Assembly: GCF_022436675.1 (NCBI RefSeq)
Contig: NZ_JAKUJZ010000001.1
Coordinates: forward strand, 434,001 to 498,000
Length of the DNA: 64,000 nt
Source: Rheinheimera hassiensis
GTDB taxonomy: Bacteria; Pseudomonadota; Gammaproteobacteria; Enterobacterales; Alteromonadaceae
Reading direction: 5' to 3'
Both the position numbers and the translations under genes were made by a program. Of this stretch, positions 37,646 through 45,010 are shown piece by piece; within the stretch, counting starts at the first letter, position 1, and the number at the start of each line of letters is the position of its first letter. The notes beneath the pieces are model-generated. The model was not told the DNA's origin. It did not search any database and saw only the letters and a list, made by a program, of their open reading frames with translations.

Positions 37646-37673
37646 AGCCCCGCTACCAAGCGGGGCTTTTTTT
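37646..37673 (+). terminator. Rho-independent terminator of polA
   Basis: AGCCCCGC (37646-37653) pairs with GCGGGGCT (37660-37667), followed by seven T. It lies about 75 bp after the polA stop. Confidence 0.88.
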
Positions 37674-37767
37674 ATCTCAGGCCTTGTGTAAAAAAGTAAT
37701 TAAATTACCAAAAATAGTAAAAAGAGCAAACAAACAGCAATTTTTGTAGTTTTATTACAAAAAGCAC

Positions 37768-37795
37768 TTGCTTTATCAGGCTGGCTGGTTAAAAT
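37768..37795 (+). promoter_or_regulatory. spf (Spot 42) promoter
   Basis: TTGCTT (37768-37773) and TAAAAT (37790-37795) are 16 bp apart and end 7 bp before the conserved Spot 42 5' end. I did not see a CRP half-site pair (TGTGA-N6-TCACA) overlapping it. Confidence 0.65.
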
Positions 37796-37802
37796 TTGAC
37801 GT

Positions 37803-37911
37803 GTAGGGTACAGAGGTAAGATGTTCTATCTTTCAGTGCCAGAGCTTTAGGGCTCCAGCGAATGAAAGTAGGCTTATTTAGCCGCCCCACTGCTTGCAGT
37901 GGGGCGTTTTT
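37803..37911 (+). ncRNA. spf: Spot 42 regulatory RNA
   Basis: The first 34 nucleotides (37803-37836), starting GTAGGGTACAGAGGTAAG, are identical to E. coli Spot 42 as I recall it. The 3' end has the matching TTTAGCCGCCCC... terminator (11-bp stem 37883-37906, then nine T). The 109-nt length also matches. Spot 42 is an Hfq-dependent RNA that represses secondary-carbon and redox genes. Its position just after polA and before engB is the conserved one. The central part (about 37837-37875) differs from E. coli, so the target set may differ. Confidence 0.93.
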
Positions 37912-38033
37912 TTTTGCCTGAAAAACCCGCAGACAAGCGGCTATCTGGCGATAATATCAGCACAGCAAAACGGTTACTGAGTAACAAGGCACCAACTAAA
38001 ATGAAAATTTATTAGATTTTTTAGAGCAAATAC

Positions 38034-38061
38034 TTCAAACAATAAAAATTTGCTGTATAAT
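38034..38061 (+). promoter_or_regulatory. Promoter of the candidate small RNA
   Basis: A perfect -10 TATAAT (38056-38061) lies 16 bp after TTCAAA (38034-38039). The stretch upstream (about 38000-38030) is strongly A/T with tracts like an UP element. The predicted start is about 38068. Confidence 0.65.
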
Positions 38062-38067
38062 GAAGTT

Positions 38068-38153
38068 GTCTTAGCGATAAGACACCCTGTTGATTTGAAA
38101 TTATAGCTTCTCCCCGTTTGCTATGACCGACACTTTCGAGTGTCGGTTTTTTT
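38068..38153 (+). ncRNA. Candidate novel small RNA between spf and engB
   Basis: An ~86-nt transcript is predicted from a good promoter to a strong terminator with no ORF between. Hairpin 1 is TGTCTTA (38067-38073) and TAAGACA (38078-38084) closing a GCGA (GNRA) tetraloop. Hairpin 2 is ATAGC (38103-38107) and GCTAT (38120-38124) presenting the C-rich loop TTCTCCCCGTTT. Hairpin 3 is the terminator, ACCGACACT/AGTGTCGGT (38126-38147) with a TTCG loop and seven T. The terminator faces away from engB and so needs a plus-strand transcript. A C-rich loop could pair with Shine-Dalgarno sequences. I know of no named RNA at this place. Confidence 0.65.
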
Positions 38154-38164
38154 ATGCCTGCAGC

Positions 38165-38827
38165 TTACTGCGCGGCCGTCTCGGTATCTGTTGCTACGCC
38201 GTACCAGAGATCCAGCACCTGCTCCAGTTCTGGTAAGCCGAGTTTATTTAATGAACTAAATGCATGCACGGTGATATCACCCATAAATGCCAATGTCGCT
38301 TCACGCACTTCAAGCAAGGTTTTCTTTCTTGCTCCCGGCCCCAGTTTATCGGCTTTGGTTAGCAGAATAAGTACCGGCAGCTCACTGCCCACCGCCCAAT
38401 GGATAAGATCCTGATCTAAATCTTTTAACGGATGACGAATATCCATCAACACCACCAAACCTTTTAAACTGCTGCGCTTCATCAGGTATTCGGCAAGGGA
38501 CTTTTGCCACTTTTCTTTTACCGCCAGCGGCACCTTGGCAAAACCATAACCGGGTAAATCAATTAACCGGCGCTGTTCATCCAGACTGAAAGTATTAATC
38601 AGCTGGGTTCGGCCCGGCGTTTTACTGGTGCGGGCTAAACTATTTTGCCGCGTCAGCGTATTTAATGCGCTGGACTTACCGGCATTTGAGCGGCCGGCAA
38701 AGGCAACTTCAATGCCCTCATCTGCTGGTAATGCTTTGATATCAGGCGCACTGGTTAAAAAAGTAGCTTGCTGATAATTGATTTTTGACTTGTACACTGC
38801 CTTCTCCGGCGAATAATTTGATGCCAT
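38165..38827 (-). CDS. engB: Ribosome-biogenesis GTPase EngB (YihA/YsxC)
   Basis: A 220-residue essential GTPase required for 50S subunit assembly. The motifs are G1 [13 protein letters not shown]3 DLPGYGFA and G4 LTKADK. An N-terminal extension of about 25 residues precedes the G domain. It lies convergent to the spf region, as in enterobacteria and vibrios. The ATG is at 38825-38827. Confidence 0.95.
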   Translation of the reverse strand: MASNYSPEKAVYKSKINYQQATFLTSAPDIKALPADEGIEVAFAGRSNAGKSSALNTLTRQNSLARTSKTPGRTQLINTFSLDEQRRLIDLPGYGFAKVPLAVKEKWQKSLAEYLMKRSSLKGLVVLMDIRHPLKDLDQDLIHWAVGSELPVLILLTKADKLGPGARKKTLLEVREATLAFMGDITVHAFSSLNKLGLPELEQVLDLWYGVATDTETAAQ

Positions 38828-38978
38828 TGTAGCGGATCTGGCGGATCGGCAGAAGCTTTTGCGCGCTGTATGGGATTTTACTTTGGGCAGTTTCGTGTAA
38901 AATAGGCATAAAAATTAAGGTTATTACTCTTGGTTGCCAGTATGCTGGCGGTTTAATGCGGACAGAGACGGATAAAAA

Positions 38979-39605
38979 ATGAAAAAACTTCTACTTCCAC
39001 TGACGCTGTTATTCGGTCTAATCGGAACAGCCCATGCATTTGACGGTGATGCTGAAGCAGGTAAAGCTAAATCGGCTACCTGTGCAGCCTGTCATGGTCC
39101 AGATGGCAATAGCCTGGTTGATATGTACCCGAAAATTGCCGGGCAACATGCACCTTATCTGTATAAGCAATTACGCCAATACAAACAAGGCATGGAAACC
39201 GGTGGCAAACAGGGCCGTAACAACAGCATTATGTTTGGCATGGTAGCGTCGCTGTCTGATCAGGATATGAAAGATCTGGCAGCTTATTTTGCTTCGCAAA
39301 AAATGAAGTCTGGCACTACACCGGAAAATGTTATTGCCCGCGGTGAAAAATTATACCGTGGCGGCGATGCTAACCGTGGTATCGCAGCCTGTATTGCCTG
39401 CCATGGCCCACGTGGTTCAGGCAGCAGCTTAGGTGGCTTCCCAAAAATATCGTTTCAAAATGCCACCTACCTGAAAACGACTCTGCAGGAATTCCGTAGC
39501 GGCCAGCGTGCTAATGATCTCAATGGCATGATGCAGGATATCGCGAAAAAATTAACTGATGATGATATAGAAGTATTGTCGCAGTATCTGGGTGGCTTGC
39601 ATTAA
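38979..39605 (+). CDS. Diheme cytochrome c4
   Basis: A 208-residue periplasmic cytochrome with a signal peptide (MKKLLLPLTLLFGLIGTAHA) and two tandem cytochrome c domains. The heme motifs are CAACHGPDG and CIACHGPRG; the Met ligands probably lie in NSIMFGM and NGMMQD. Cytochrome c4 feeds electrons to cbb3 or other oxidases. It sits divergent from engB, an arrangement common in Alteromonadales and pseudomonads, and has its own terminator. Confidence 0.93.
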   Translation: MKKLLLPLTLLFGLIGTAHAFDGDAEAGKAKSATCAACHGPDGNSLVDMYPKIAGQHAPYLYKQLRQYKQGMETGGKQGRNNSIMFGMVASLSDQDMKDLAAYFASQKMKSGTTPENVIARGEKLYRGGDANRGIAACIACHGPRGSGSSLGGFPKISFQNATYLKTTLQEFRSGQRANDLNGMMQDIAKKLTDDDIEVLSQYLGGLH

Positions 39606-39633
39606 TTACCCTGTTTTTCGCAGATAATCGCAT

Positions 39634-39660
39634 AAAAACCGGCGTTCATCGCCGGTTTTT
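39634..39660 (+). terminator. Rho-independent terminator of cytochrome c4
   Basis: ACCGGCG (39638-39644) pairs with CGCCGGT (39650-39656), with A run before and T run after. It lies about 30 bp past the stop codon. Confidence 0.85.
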
Positions 39661-39680
39661 GCTATTTGGCCTTTGATAAA

Positions 39681-39700
39681 TTGTGAGATATATCTCACAA
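39681..39700. promoter_or_regulatory. UvrY/GacA-type palindrome upstream of the Csr RNA
   Basis: A perfect 20-bp palindrome with core TGTGAG-N6-CTCACA. This fits the TGTAAG-N6-CTTACA type of site bound by GacA/UvrY response regulators upstream of csrB, csrC and rsm RNAs. The 8-bp spacing between TGTGA and TCACA does not fit CRP. A TATAAT at 39725-39730 and a weaker TACATT at 39871-39876 are both possible -10 elements downstream. Confidence 0.65.
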
Positions 39701-39882
39701 GCTCTGTAGGAAAAGTACCCGTATTATAATTTCAGGGAACTTTTCTATTCTAGTGAATAACCCATAACACAATGAAAATAATAACTATATTTCAAATTTA
39801 AAACAATGCAGCGCTTTTTTTTGCAGCAATGTCTTGCCATATGAGCAGATAAGAGTAAATTACCACCTGTTACATTTTGTAA

Positions 39883-40173
39883 CTGAAAAAAACAGGGATT
39901 CGTCGCAAGGAAGGGGTTGTACCAGTACGTAAGTGCGCGGTGCCTTAATAAACACATCAGGATGATGTGCTGCGTGATTCACGCTCAGGGATGATTACGA
40001 AAGTATCAGGATGATCGTAAAGAATAAATAATTGGTACGGAAAGCCAGAATAACAAAGGGAACATACAGACAGGGCGTTGCAGCAACATCAGGATGATGA
40101 CAGCGAATGAGAGAAGTGTCCATTTGACACAAGCATATCCAGGGCGATAAGTGATCTTATCGCCTTTTCTTTT
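39883..40173 (+). ncRNA. CsrB/CsrC-type CsrA-sequestering RNA
   Basis: This long spacer carries about eight GGA motifs, several presented in hairpin loops. ATCAGGATGAT occurs exactly three times (39956, 40005 and 40088). The clearest hairpin is CACATC-AGGAT-GATGTG (39953-39969). CAGGGATG, AAGGAAGG, ACGGAAA and AGGGAAC add further sites. It ends in a 9-bp terminator stem (GGCGATAAG/CTTATCGCC, 40143-40164) with a T-rich tail, much like the end of E. coli csrC. Position between engB and yihI also matches csrC. Such RNAs titrate CsrA (RsmA). The 5' end is uncertain: it may start near 39883 or as early as 39737. Confidence 0.82.
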
Positions 40174-40196
40174 ATTTTGAATTCAGCAATAGCCCT

Positions 40197-40847
40197 ATGT
40201 CCGACACTGCATGCCCGCTGTGCTTACACCTGCACTGTGGCTTATTTCACCAAGATACACGCCGATGCTACTATCAATGCCAACAATGTCAGCTGGTATT
40301 TGCTGATCGTACCAGCTTGCTATCTGCTGAGGATGAATTGGCACAATATCAGCTGCACAATAACGATATTAACGACGCAGGCTATCGCCGCTTTCTGCAG
40401 CGCCTAGCCGGGCCATTGCTGACAGCTTTGCCGAGCACCGGGCTCGCCGGACTGGATTTTGGCTGTGGCCCTGGCCCACTGCTGGCGAAAATTCTTACTG
40501 AAGCGGGCCAACATATGTCGGTGTGGGACCCATACTTTGCAGCTGACAAGACTGCACTGCAGCAACAATATGACTTTATCAGCTGTAGCGAGGCGATAGA
40601 GCATTTTTCCCGGCCCGCAACAGAATGGGCCCAGTGGCTAAGCTTGCTAAAGCCGCAGGGCACTTTGGCTATTATGACCAAACGCTATACTACGGCAGAC
40701 GCTTTTGCTAACTGGCACTACAAACTGGATCCAACCCATGTCAGTTTTTTTGCTGACTATACTTTTACTTACTTAGCCCAACGCGACGGTTTTAGTGTGA
40801 AATTTGCTGATAAAGATGTGGTTATTCTGCAGCGCATAAAGCATTAG
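40197..40847 (+). CDS. Class I SAM-dependent methyltransferase with N-terminal zinc ribbon
   Basis: A 216-residue protein. The N-terminus has four to six Cys/His in zinc-ribbon spacing (CPLCLHLHCGLFHQD..YYQCQQCQLVF). The Rossmann-type methyltransferase core has motif I GLDFGCGPGPLLAKIL and a motif IV-like YDFISCSEAIEHF. The acceptor substrate is unknown. It begins 24 bp after the Csr-RNA terminator, and yihI follows about 50 bp later on the same strand. Confidence 0.85.
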   Translation: MSDTACPLCLHLHCGLFHQDTRRCYYQCQQCQLVFADRTSLLSAEDELAQYQLHNNDINDAGYRRFLQRLAGPLLTALPSTGLAGLDFGCGPGPLLAKILTEAGQHMSVWDPYFAADKTALQQQYDFISCSEAIEHFSRPATEWAQWLSLLKPQGTLAIMTKRYTTADAFANWHYKLDPTHVSFFADYTFTYLAQRDGFSVKFADKDVVILQRIKH

Positions 40848-40900
40848 TGTTTCAGCACAAAACTGGTTAAAATGTGCGCCCTTTTTTACAGGTAACAAAC

Positions 40901-41455
40901 ATGACTCGTCAGAAAAAAACCCGTTCCGCCGGCCCTAATGGTTTACGCCATCTGTCAGCGGAAGACGCCCGCAAAACACGCGAGCCCAAAGAAGAAACCA
41001 AGAAAAAGGGATCTGGCCTTAAATCTGGCAACCGCAACAATATTGCGCCAGTAAAAACAGCTGAAGCCGCTAAAGATTCAAGCAAAAAAGACAAGCGTAT
41101 TGGCAGCAAAACCCCCATAGCTCTGCTGCCTGTGGCCGAGCAACCGGTTGTGGTTCAACCGCTGTTACAGCCCAAAGCCAGCTTAGCTAAAGTAAAACCG
41201 GCAGAATTAACCGCTGAGCAGGAACTGGCACTGATTGAAAACGACAGCCATTTGCAGCAACTGCTGGAGCGGGTTGAAAAAGACGAAGTGCTGACAGGTA
41301 AAGACGCCAAGTACTTTAACGCCAAAACGGCCCGCCTGGAGCAGCTGCTGCAGGAACTGGGTTTAACAGAAGACGAAGATGATGCTATTGTTGATCCTCT
41401 GGCTGCTTTTGAAAGTAAAGATTGGCGTAAAGACTTACTAGGCGATGAGGATTAA
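40901..41455 (+). CDS. yihI: Der GTPase-activating protein YihI
   Basis: A 184-residue, highly charged protein of the YihI family, a GTPase activator of the 50S-assembly GTPase Der (EngA). It begins MTRQKKTRSAGPNGLRHLSAEDARKT, the family signature. A Lys/Ala-rich disordered middle is followed by a conserved acidic helical end (LERVEKDEVLTGKDAKYFNAKTARLEQLL). I chose ATG 40901 over an upstream ATG because it fits the family start. It completes a small group of ribosome-assembly genes with engB. Confidence 0.93.
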   Translation: MTRQKKTRSAGPNGLRHLSAEDARKTREPKEETKKKGSGLKSGNRNNIAPVKTAEAAKDSSKKDKRIGSKTPIALLPVAEQPVVVQPLLQPKASLAKVKPAELTAEQELALIENDSHLQQLLERVEKDEVLTGKDAKYFNAKTARLEQLLQELGLTEDEDDAIVDPLAAFESKDWRKDLLGDED

Positions 41456-41457
41456 TA

Positions 41458-41913
41458 TTGAGCGGTACTCTATTAGCGGTAATTATTGTTGGTAGCCTGA
41501 TAGTAGCAGCCCTGGCGTTTTATGCCGGTAGCCTGCTGTGGCAACTGCAACAACAAAGCCGGCAACAACAGCAACAGAAAAGCGACAAAGAAAAGTACCT
41601 GCGTGACAGTATTACGCTGATTTGCAAAGCGATGCTGGAGCAACAGTGCGAATTATCGGAAGGCACATTACGGCTGTGGGTGTTACTGGATCATCTGGTA
41701 CCAGAGCGCCAACCTGATCCGGTTGTTACTTATCCGGGGTTGCACCAGATGTATCAGGTGGTTAAAGATATGCCAACCCACAAAGCCCGCAAACAACAGG
41801 ACAAAGTACTTACCCGCCAGCAGGATGAAATCAGGCTTAAAGCTGAGCAAGACTTGAAAGATTTTATTCTGGCAGATACTGCTGCCCTGTTACAGCGTTT
41901 CCAGCCGGGCTAA
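41458..41913 (+). CDS. DUF2489 family membrane-anchored protein
   Basis: A 151-residue protein with one N-terminal transmembrane helix (TLLAVIIVGSLIVAALAFYAGSLLW) and a Gln-rich then helical cytoplasmic part (CELSEGTLRLWVLLDHLVPE..). It matches the DUF2489 family that follows yihI in many Alteromonadales and vibrios; the function is unknown. The start is TTG at 41458, with GAGG 8 bases upstream and only 2 bp after the yihI stop, so it is co-expressed with yihI. The hemN gene often found next is absent here. Confidence 0.8.
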   Translation: MSGTLLAVIIVGSLIVAALAFYAGSLLWQLQQQSRQQQQQKSDKEKYLRDSITLICKAMLEQQCELSEGTLRLWVLLDHLVPERQPDPVVTYPGLHQMYQVVKDMPTHKARKQQDKVLTRQQDEIRLKAEQDLKDFILADTAALLQRFQPG

Positions 41914-41926
41914 GCCGGCTGGTATT
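41901..41926. terminator. Terminator hairpin overlapping the DUF2489 stop
   Basis: CCAGCCGG (41901-41908) pairs with CCGGCTGG (41915-41922), followed by TATTTT. It spans the stop codon and separates this operon from the convergent amidohydrolase gene. Confidence 0.6.
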
Positions 41927-41945
41927 TTAATGGCTGCGTGTTGCT

Positions 41946-43229
41946 CTACTGCCGGTATATCTGGCCGGCTTTCATCACAAAACTTACCTTGCCCATTTGT
42001 TGGATATCCTGCAGCGGATCACCCGGCACAGCAATAATATCGGCAATTTTACCGGCTTTGATGCTGCCCAGCTCGTTTGCTACGCCAAGTAAACGTGCGC
42101 CTTCAATGGTGGCACTGTGAATGGCTTCCAGCATAGGCATACCGGCTTCAGTCATATAAATAAACTCGCGCCAGTTTTCACCGTGTTCATATACTCCGGC
42201 ATCGGTACCAAAAGCAATTTTCACCCCGGCTTTGTAGGCTTCAGCAAAGGTTTGCTGAATTTTAGCGCCGATAGTGGCCGCCTTCGGTCGTACCAGGTCT
42301 GGGAAAAAGCCTGCAATAGCCGCTTTTTCTGCCGCCCATTTACCGGCGCTGATCGTTGGCACAAAGTAGGTGCCCTGTTTGCGCATCATCGCCATGGTGT
42401 TTTTATCCATGTAGGTACCATGCTCAATAGAATGTACCCCGGCTTTAATTGCGCGCTCCATGCCTTCTTTACCGTGCGCATGTACAGCGACTTTCATACC
42501 GTAGTCGTTGGCAGTACTAACGATAGCCGCCAGCTCTTCATCAGTAAATTGTGGGTTGCTGCCACTTTTTGCTACGCTTAGCACCCCACCGGTGGCGGTA
42601 ATTTTAATTAGATCGGAGCCTTCTTTATAGCGCTGACGCACAGCTTTGCGTGCTTCATCTGCACCGTTAACCACGCCTTCTTTAGGGCCTGGGTCGCCCA
42701 TTAACGCATAGGCCACACCATTAGTCGGGTCGGCGTGTCCACCGGTGGTAGCAATCGATTTACCGGCCGCAAAAATACGCGGCCCTTTAATATAACCCTT
42801 GGCAATAGCTTTTTTCAGTGCATTACTAATGTGATGGTTATCTCCCAACTCACGTACTGTGGTAAAACCCGCCATTAAGGTTTTCTCGGCGAATGTAGCC
42901 CCGCGTAGCGCATAGTCAGCTTCATTCATAGTAAAGCCTTCGCTGTACACCGTTGGGCTAAACTGGCTATAAAAATGCGTGTGCATATCCATTAAACCCG
43001 GCATTACCGTATGCTGGCGCAGATCGATAACCTGATCTTCCGCAGTGGGGTTGCGAAAGCCAGCTTCTATAGCGGTAATCTTATCCTGGTCTATTACAAT
43101 AGTATGATTAGAAAGTACTTTTTTATCTTCAGCAGTAATAAGCGTACCAGCATGGATCAACGTAGCGGCGCTGGCGACCGGGCTGATACATAAGGTGCTG
43201 ATGAGTATAGCAAGGGGCGTTTTATTCAT
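41946..43229 (-). CDS. Exported metal-dependent amidohydrolase
   Basis: A 427-residue amidohydrolase-superfamily enzyme (imidazolonepropionase/Xaa-Pro dipeptidase-like). A signal peptide ([21 protein letters not shown]) directs it to the periplasm. Metal-binding motifs are MDMHTHFYS (HxH), VAVHAHG and SIEHGTYMD, and [13 protein letters not shown] holds the catalytic Asp. Enzymes of this group hydrolyse peptides, organophosphate-like compounds or cyclic amides; the substrate is not known. I chose ATG 43227-43229, since the upstream extension would bury the signal peptide. Confidence 0.85.
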   Translation of the reverse strand: MNKTPLAILISTLCISPVASAATLIHAGTLITAEDKKVLSNHTIVIDQDKITAIEAGFRNPTAEDQVIDLRQHTVMPGLMDMHTHFYSQFSPTVYSEGFTMNEADYALRGATFAEKTLMAGFTTVRELGDNHHISNALKKAIAKGYIKGPRIFAAGKSIATTGGHADPTNGVAYALMGDPGPKEGVVNGADEARKAVRQRYKEGSDLIKITATGGVLSVAKSGSNPQFTDEELAAIVSTANDYGMKVAVHAHGKEGMERAIKAGVHSIEHGTYMDKNTMAMMRKQGTYFVPTISAGKWAAEKAAIAGFFPDLVRPKAATIGAKIQQTFAEAYKAGVKIAFGTDAGVYEHGENWREFIYMTEAGMPMLEAIHSATIEGARLLGVANELGSIKAGKIADIIAVPGDPLQDIQQMGKVSFVMKAGQIYRQ

Positions 43230-43335
43230 ATTGTTAGTGCCTTTTAAATAGAAGTTGCGCTTCAGTGATAGCATTATCGCAGCAATGAACAACCAGCTTG
43301 AGACGGGCGAACGGTTTTAGCCGACCAGCGTAGGA

Positions 43336-43878
43336 TTAAACAATAGCAAAAGTGTAAGGGTAACCGGCGCTTTTTAACTGGAAATGTTGCTGGCTATTGC
43401 AATACACCGGCCTGGCTTGCCCGCTAAGCTGATAATACACATTACGGCTAAGTTTGGCCTGTAAGCCATGCCAAAGCTGGATATACGGCAATAACTGCTG
43501 CTGCGGGTCCTGCCTGACAATCATAGGGTATTCAGTCCCTAGCACTAGTTGGTGCTGCAAATTAGTGGTCAGCAGCAATGCCGGGCCGGTTATGGTGTCT
43601 GTCCACTGCCAGTCGGTAATTAATAACGGTGCATCTGCCACAGTGATGCGTACTTTTTCTACCGGCGTCTGCAAAAAATGCTCACCCTGTTGGCAGATTA
43701 AAACCGAGGCAAAAAGTTTAACCATGGCCTGGCGTTGGATTAGACTTTGCTGATAAAACCACTGACCTTGTGCATCGATATGCAGCGGAATATCACCACA
43801 AAATGGTGGGTTCCAGCTTTCAACTGGTGCAAGACCAGGCTGGTTGAGATGGCGCTGTATAGCAGACAGATCAGTCAT
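43336..43878 (-). CDS. DUF1285 domain protein
   Basis: A 180-residue soluble protein of the DUF1285 family. The signature WNPPFCGDIPLHIDAQGQWFYQQSLIQRQAMVKLFASVL is followed by TPVEKVRITVADAPLLI. Structures of this family suggest a ligand-binding or signalling role, but the function is unknown. The start is ATG 43876-43878. A longer reading frame would run into tRNA-His and is rejected. There is no terminator between tRNA-His (60 bp upstream) and this gene and no strong ribosome-binding site, so it may be read from the tRNA promoter. Confidence 0.85.
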   Translation of the reverse strand: MTDLSAIQRHLNQPGLAPVESWNPPFCGDIPLHIDAQGQWFYQQSLIQRQAMVKLFASVLICQQGEHFLQTPVEKVRITVADAPLLITDWQWTDTITGPALLLTTNLQHQLVLGTEYPMIVRQDPQQQLLPYIQLWHGLQAKLSRNVYYQLSGQARPVYCNSQQHFQLKSAGYPYTFAIV

Positions 43879-43938
43879 AGCGAGCAAAGCCTGTAGTAGG
43901 TGGCATAGTGAAACAAGCTTAGCTGCGGGAGAATAAAG

Positions 43939-44015
43939 TGGGGTGACTGATGGGGATCGAACCCACGACAACCGGAATCACAATCCGGGGCTCTACCAAC
44001 TGAGCTACAGTCACC
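43939..44015 (-). tRNA. tRNA-His (GTG anticodon)
   Basis: A full cloverleaf reads on the minus strand: acceptor GGTGACT, D-arm TAGCTCAGTTGGTAGAG, anticodon arm GGATTGTGATTCC (anticodon GTG), T-arm GTGGGTTCGATCCCC and an encoded CCA at the 3' end. It closely matches E. coli tRNA-His, including the extra G at -1 paired with C73. Confidence 0.97.
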
Positions 44016-44028
44016 GTTGCGGGCCGCT

Positions 44029-44057
44029 ATTCTAACGAAGTTTTTTTTCAACACCAA
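44029..44057 (-). promoter_or_regulatory. tRNA-His promoter
   Basis: On the minus strand, TTGGTG (44052-44057) and TAGAAT (44029-44034) are 17 bp apart. A GC-rich discriminator follows before the tRNA, as is typical of stringently controlled stable-RNA promoters. Confidence 0.65.
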
Positions 44058-44171
44058 GCCTTTTCAGGCAAGAAATCAGTTAACAGCTTGTTGGCGTTTT
44101 CATTTAGCACGCTTTTATTCTGTGGTATCCTTTCGCCGTTTGCAATCTTACCTATGCTACCGGAGAGTATT

Positions 44172-45008
44172 ATGGAACAAATAACTACGTTATTTGAGGG
44201 TAATCACGAGCTTTTGCTCGCCTATTCGCTACAGATTTTTCTGCAGGTTATCGCCGCAATTTTTATTTTTTATATTGGCCGTATGATGGCAAGAGCGGTT
44301 TCACGCTTTATCGAAAGAACGCTGGTGGCGCGAGCGGTAGACAAAGCAGTTGTGGCTTTTGTCGCCAGTCTTATTTATGCCATTCTGCTGATCGCCACGG
44401 TGTTGATGGCACTATCGCAAATTGGTGTTCAAACCACCTCCTTTATCGCCATTTTAGGTGCTGCCGGCTTGGCGGTAGGTTTGGCATTACAGGGCTCTTT
44501 GGCTAACTTTGCCTCCGGTATTCTGATTATTTTATTCCGGCCGTTTAAATCTGGCGATTTTATCGATGCCGGCGGTGTTAGCGGTACTGTCGACAAGATT
44601 GAAATATTCCAGACTCTGATGCGCACGCCTGACAACAAAAAGGTCATTGTACCCAATGCACAAATAACCGGTGGGCCAATTACAAATTACTCTGCTGAGC
44701 CTCTGCGCCGGGTTGACCTGGTTATCGGTATCAGCTATGACTCCGACCTGCGCAAAGCGAAACAAATTCTGGAAGACATTCTGAAAAACGATGAGCGGGT
44801 ATTACAGGAACCCGCAGCCTCCGTAAAAGTGGCCGCACTGGCCGATTCATCAGTAAACCTTAACGTCAGGCCTTGGGTAAACTCTGCCGATTATTGGGGC
44901 GTTTATTGGGACACACTGGAAAAAGTAAAACTGATTTTCGATGAGCAAGGCATAGGTATTCCATTCCCGCAAATGGACGTTCATATCAAAAAAGACACGC
45001 AGGAGTAA
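44172..45008 (+). CDS. mscS: Small-conductance mechanosensitive channel MscS
   Basis: A 279-residue inner-membrane channel that releases solutes on hypo-osmotic shock. Three N-terminal helices end in the pore-lining, Gly/Ala-rich TM3 (AILGAAGLAVGLALQGSLANFASGILI). The beta domain follows (FRPFKSGDFIDAGGVSGTVDKIEIFQTLM) and the C-terminal alpha/beta vestibule ends PFPQMDVHIKKD. I chose ATG 44172, which matches the MscS start, over an upstream in-frame ATG. A DUF481 gene follows 2 bp after its stop. Confidence 0.93.
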   Translation: MEQITTLFEGNHELLLAYSLQIFLQVIAAIFIFYIGRMMARAVSRFIERTLVARAVDKAVVAFVASLIYAILLIATVLMALSQIGVQTTSFIAILGAAGLAVGLALQGSLANFASGILIILFRPFKSGDFIDAGGVSGTVDKIEIFQTLMRTPDNKKVIVPNAQITGGPITNYSAEPLRRVDLVIGISYDSDLRKAKQILEDILKNDERVLQEPAASVKVAALADSSVNLNVRPWVNSADYWGVYWDTLEKVKLIFDEQGIGIPFPQMDVHIKKDTQE

Positions 45009-45010
45009 GC

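Noticed and set aside
37768-37795. CRP operator overlapping the spf promoter, as in E. coli.
   Set aside because: No TGTGA-N6-TCACA pair was found by eye near the promoter.
39681-39700. CRP site upstream of the Csr-type RNA.
   Set aside because: TGTGA and TCACA are 8 bp apart instead of 6, and the fit to the GacA/UvrY pattern is better.
39956-40098. Repeated ATCAGGATGAT as a CRISPR or iteron array.
   Set aside because: Spacing is irregular, spacers are absent, and the copies sit in small hairpins typical of CsrA-binding RNAs.
43879-43971. N-terminal extension of the DUF1285 protein.
   Set aside because: It would be encoded by the tRNA-His sequence and does not resemble the family.
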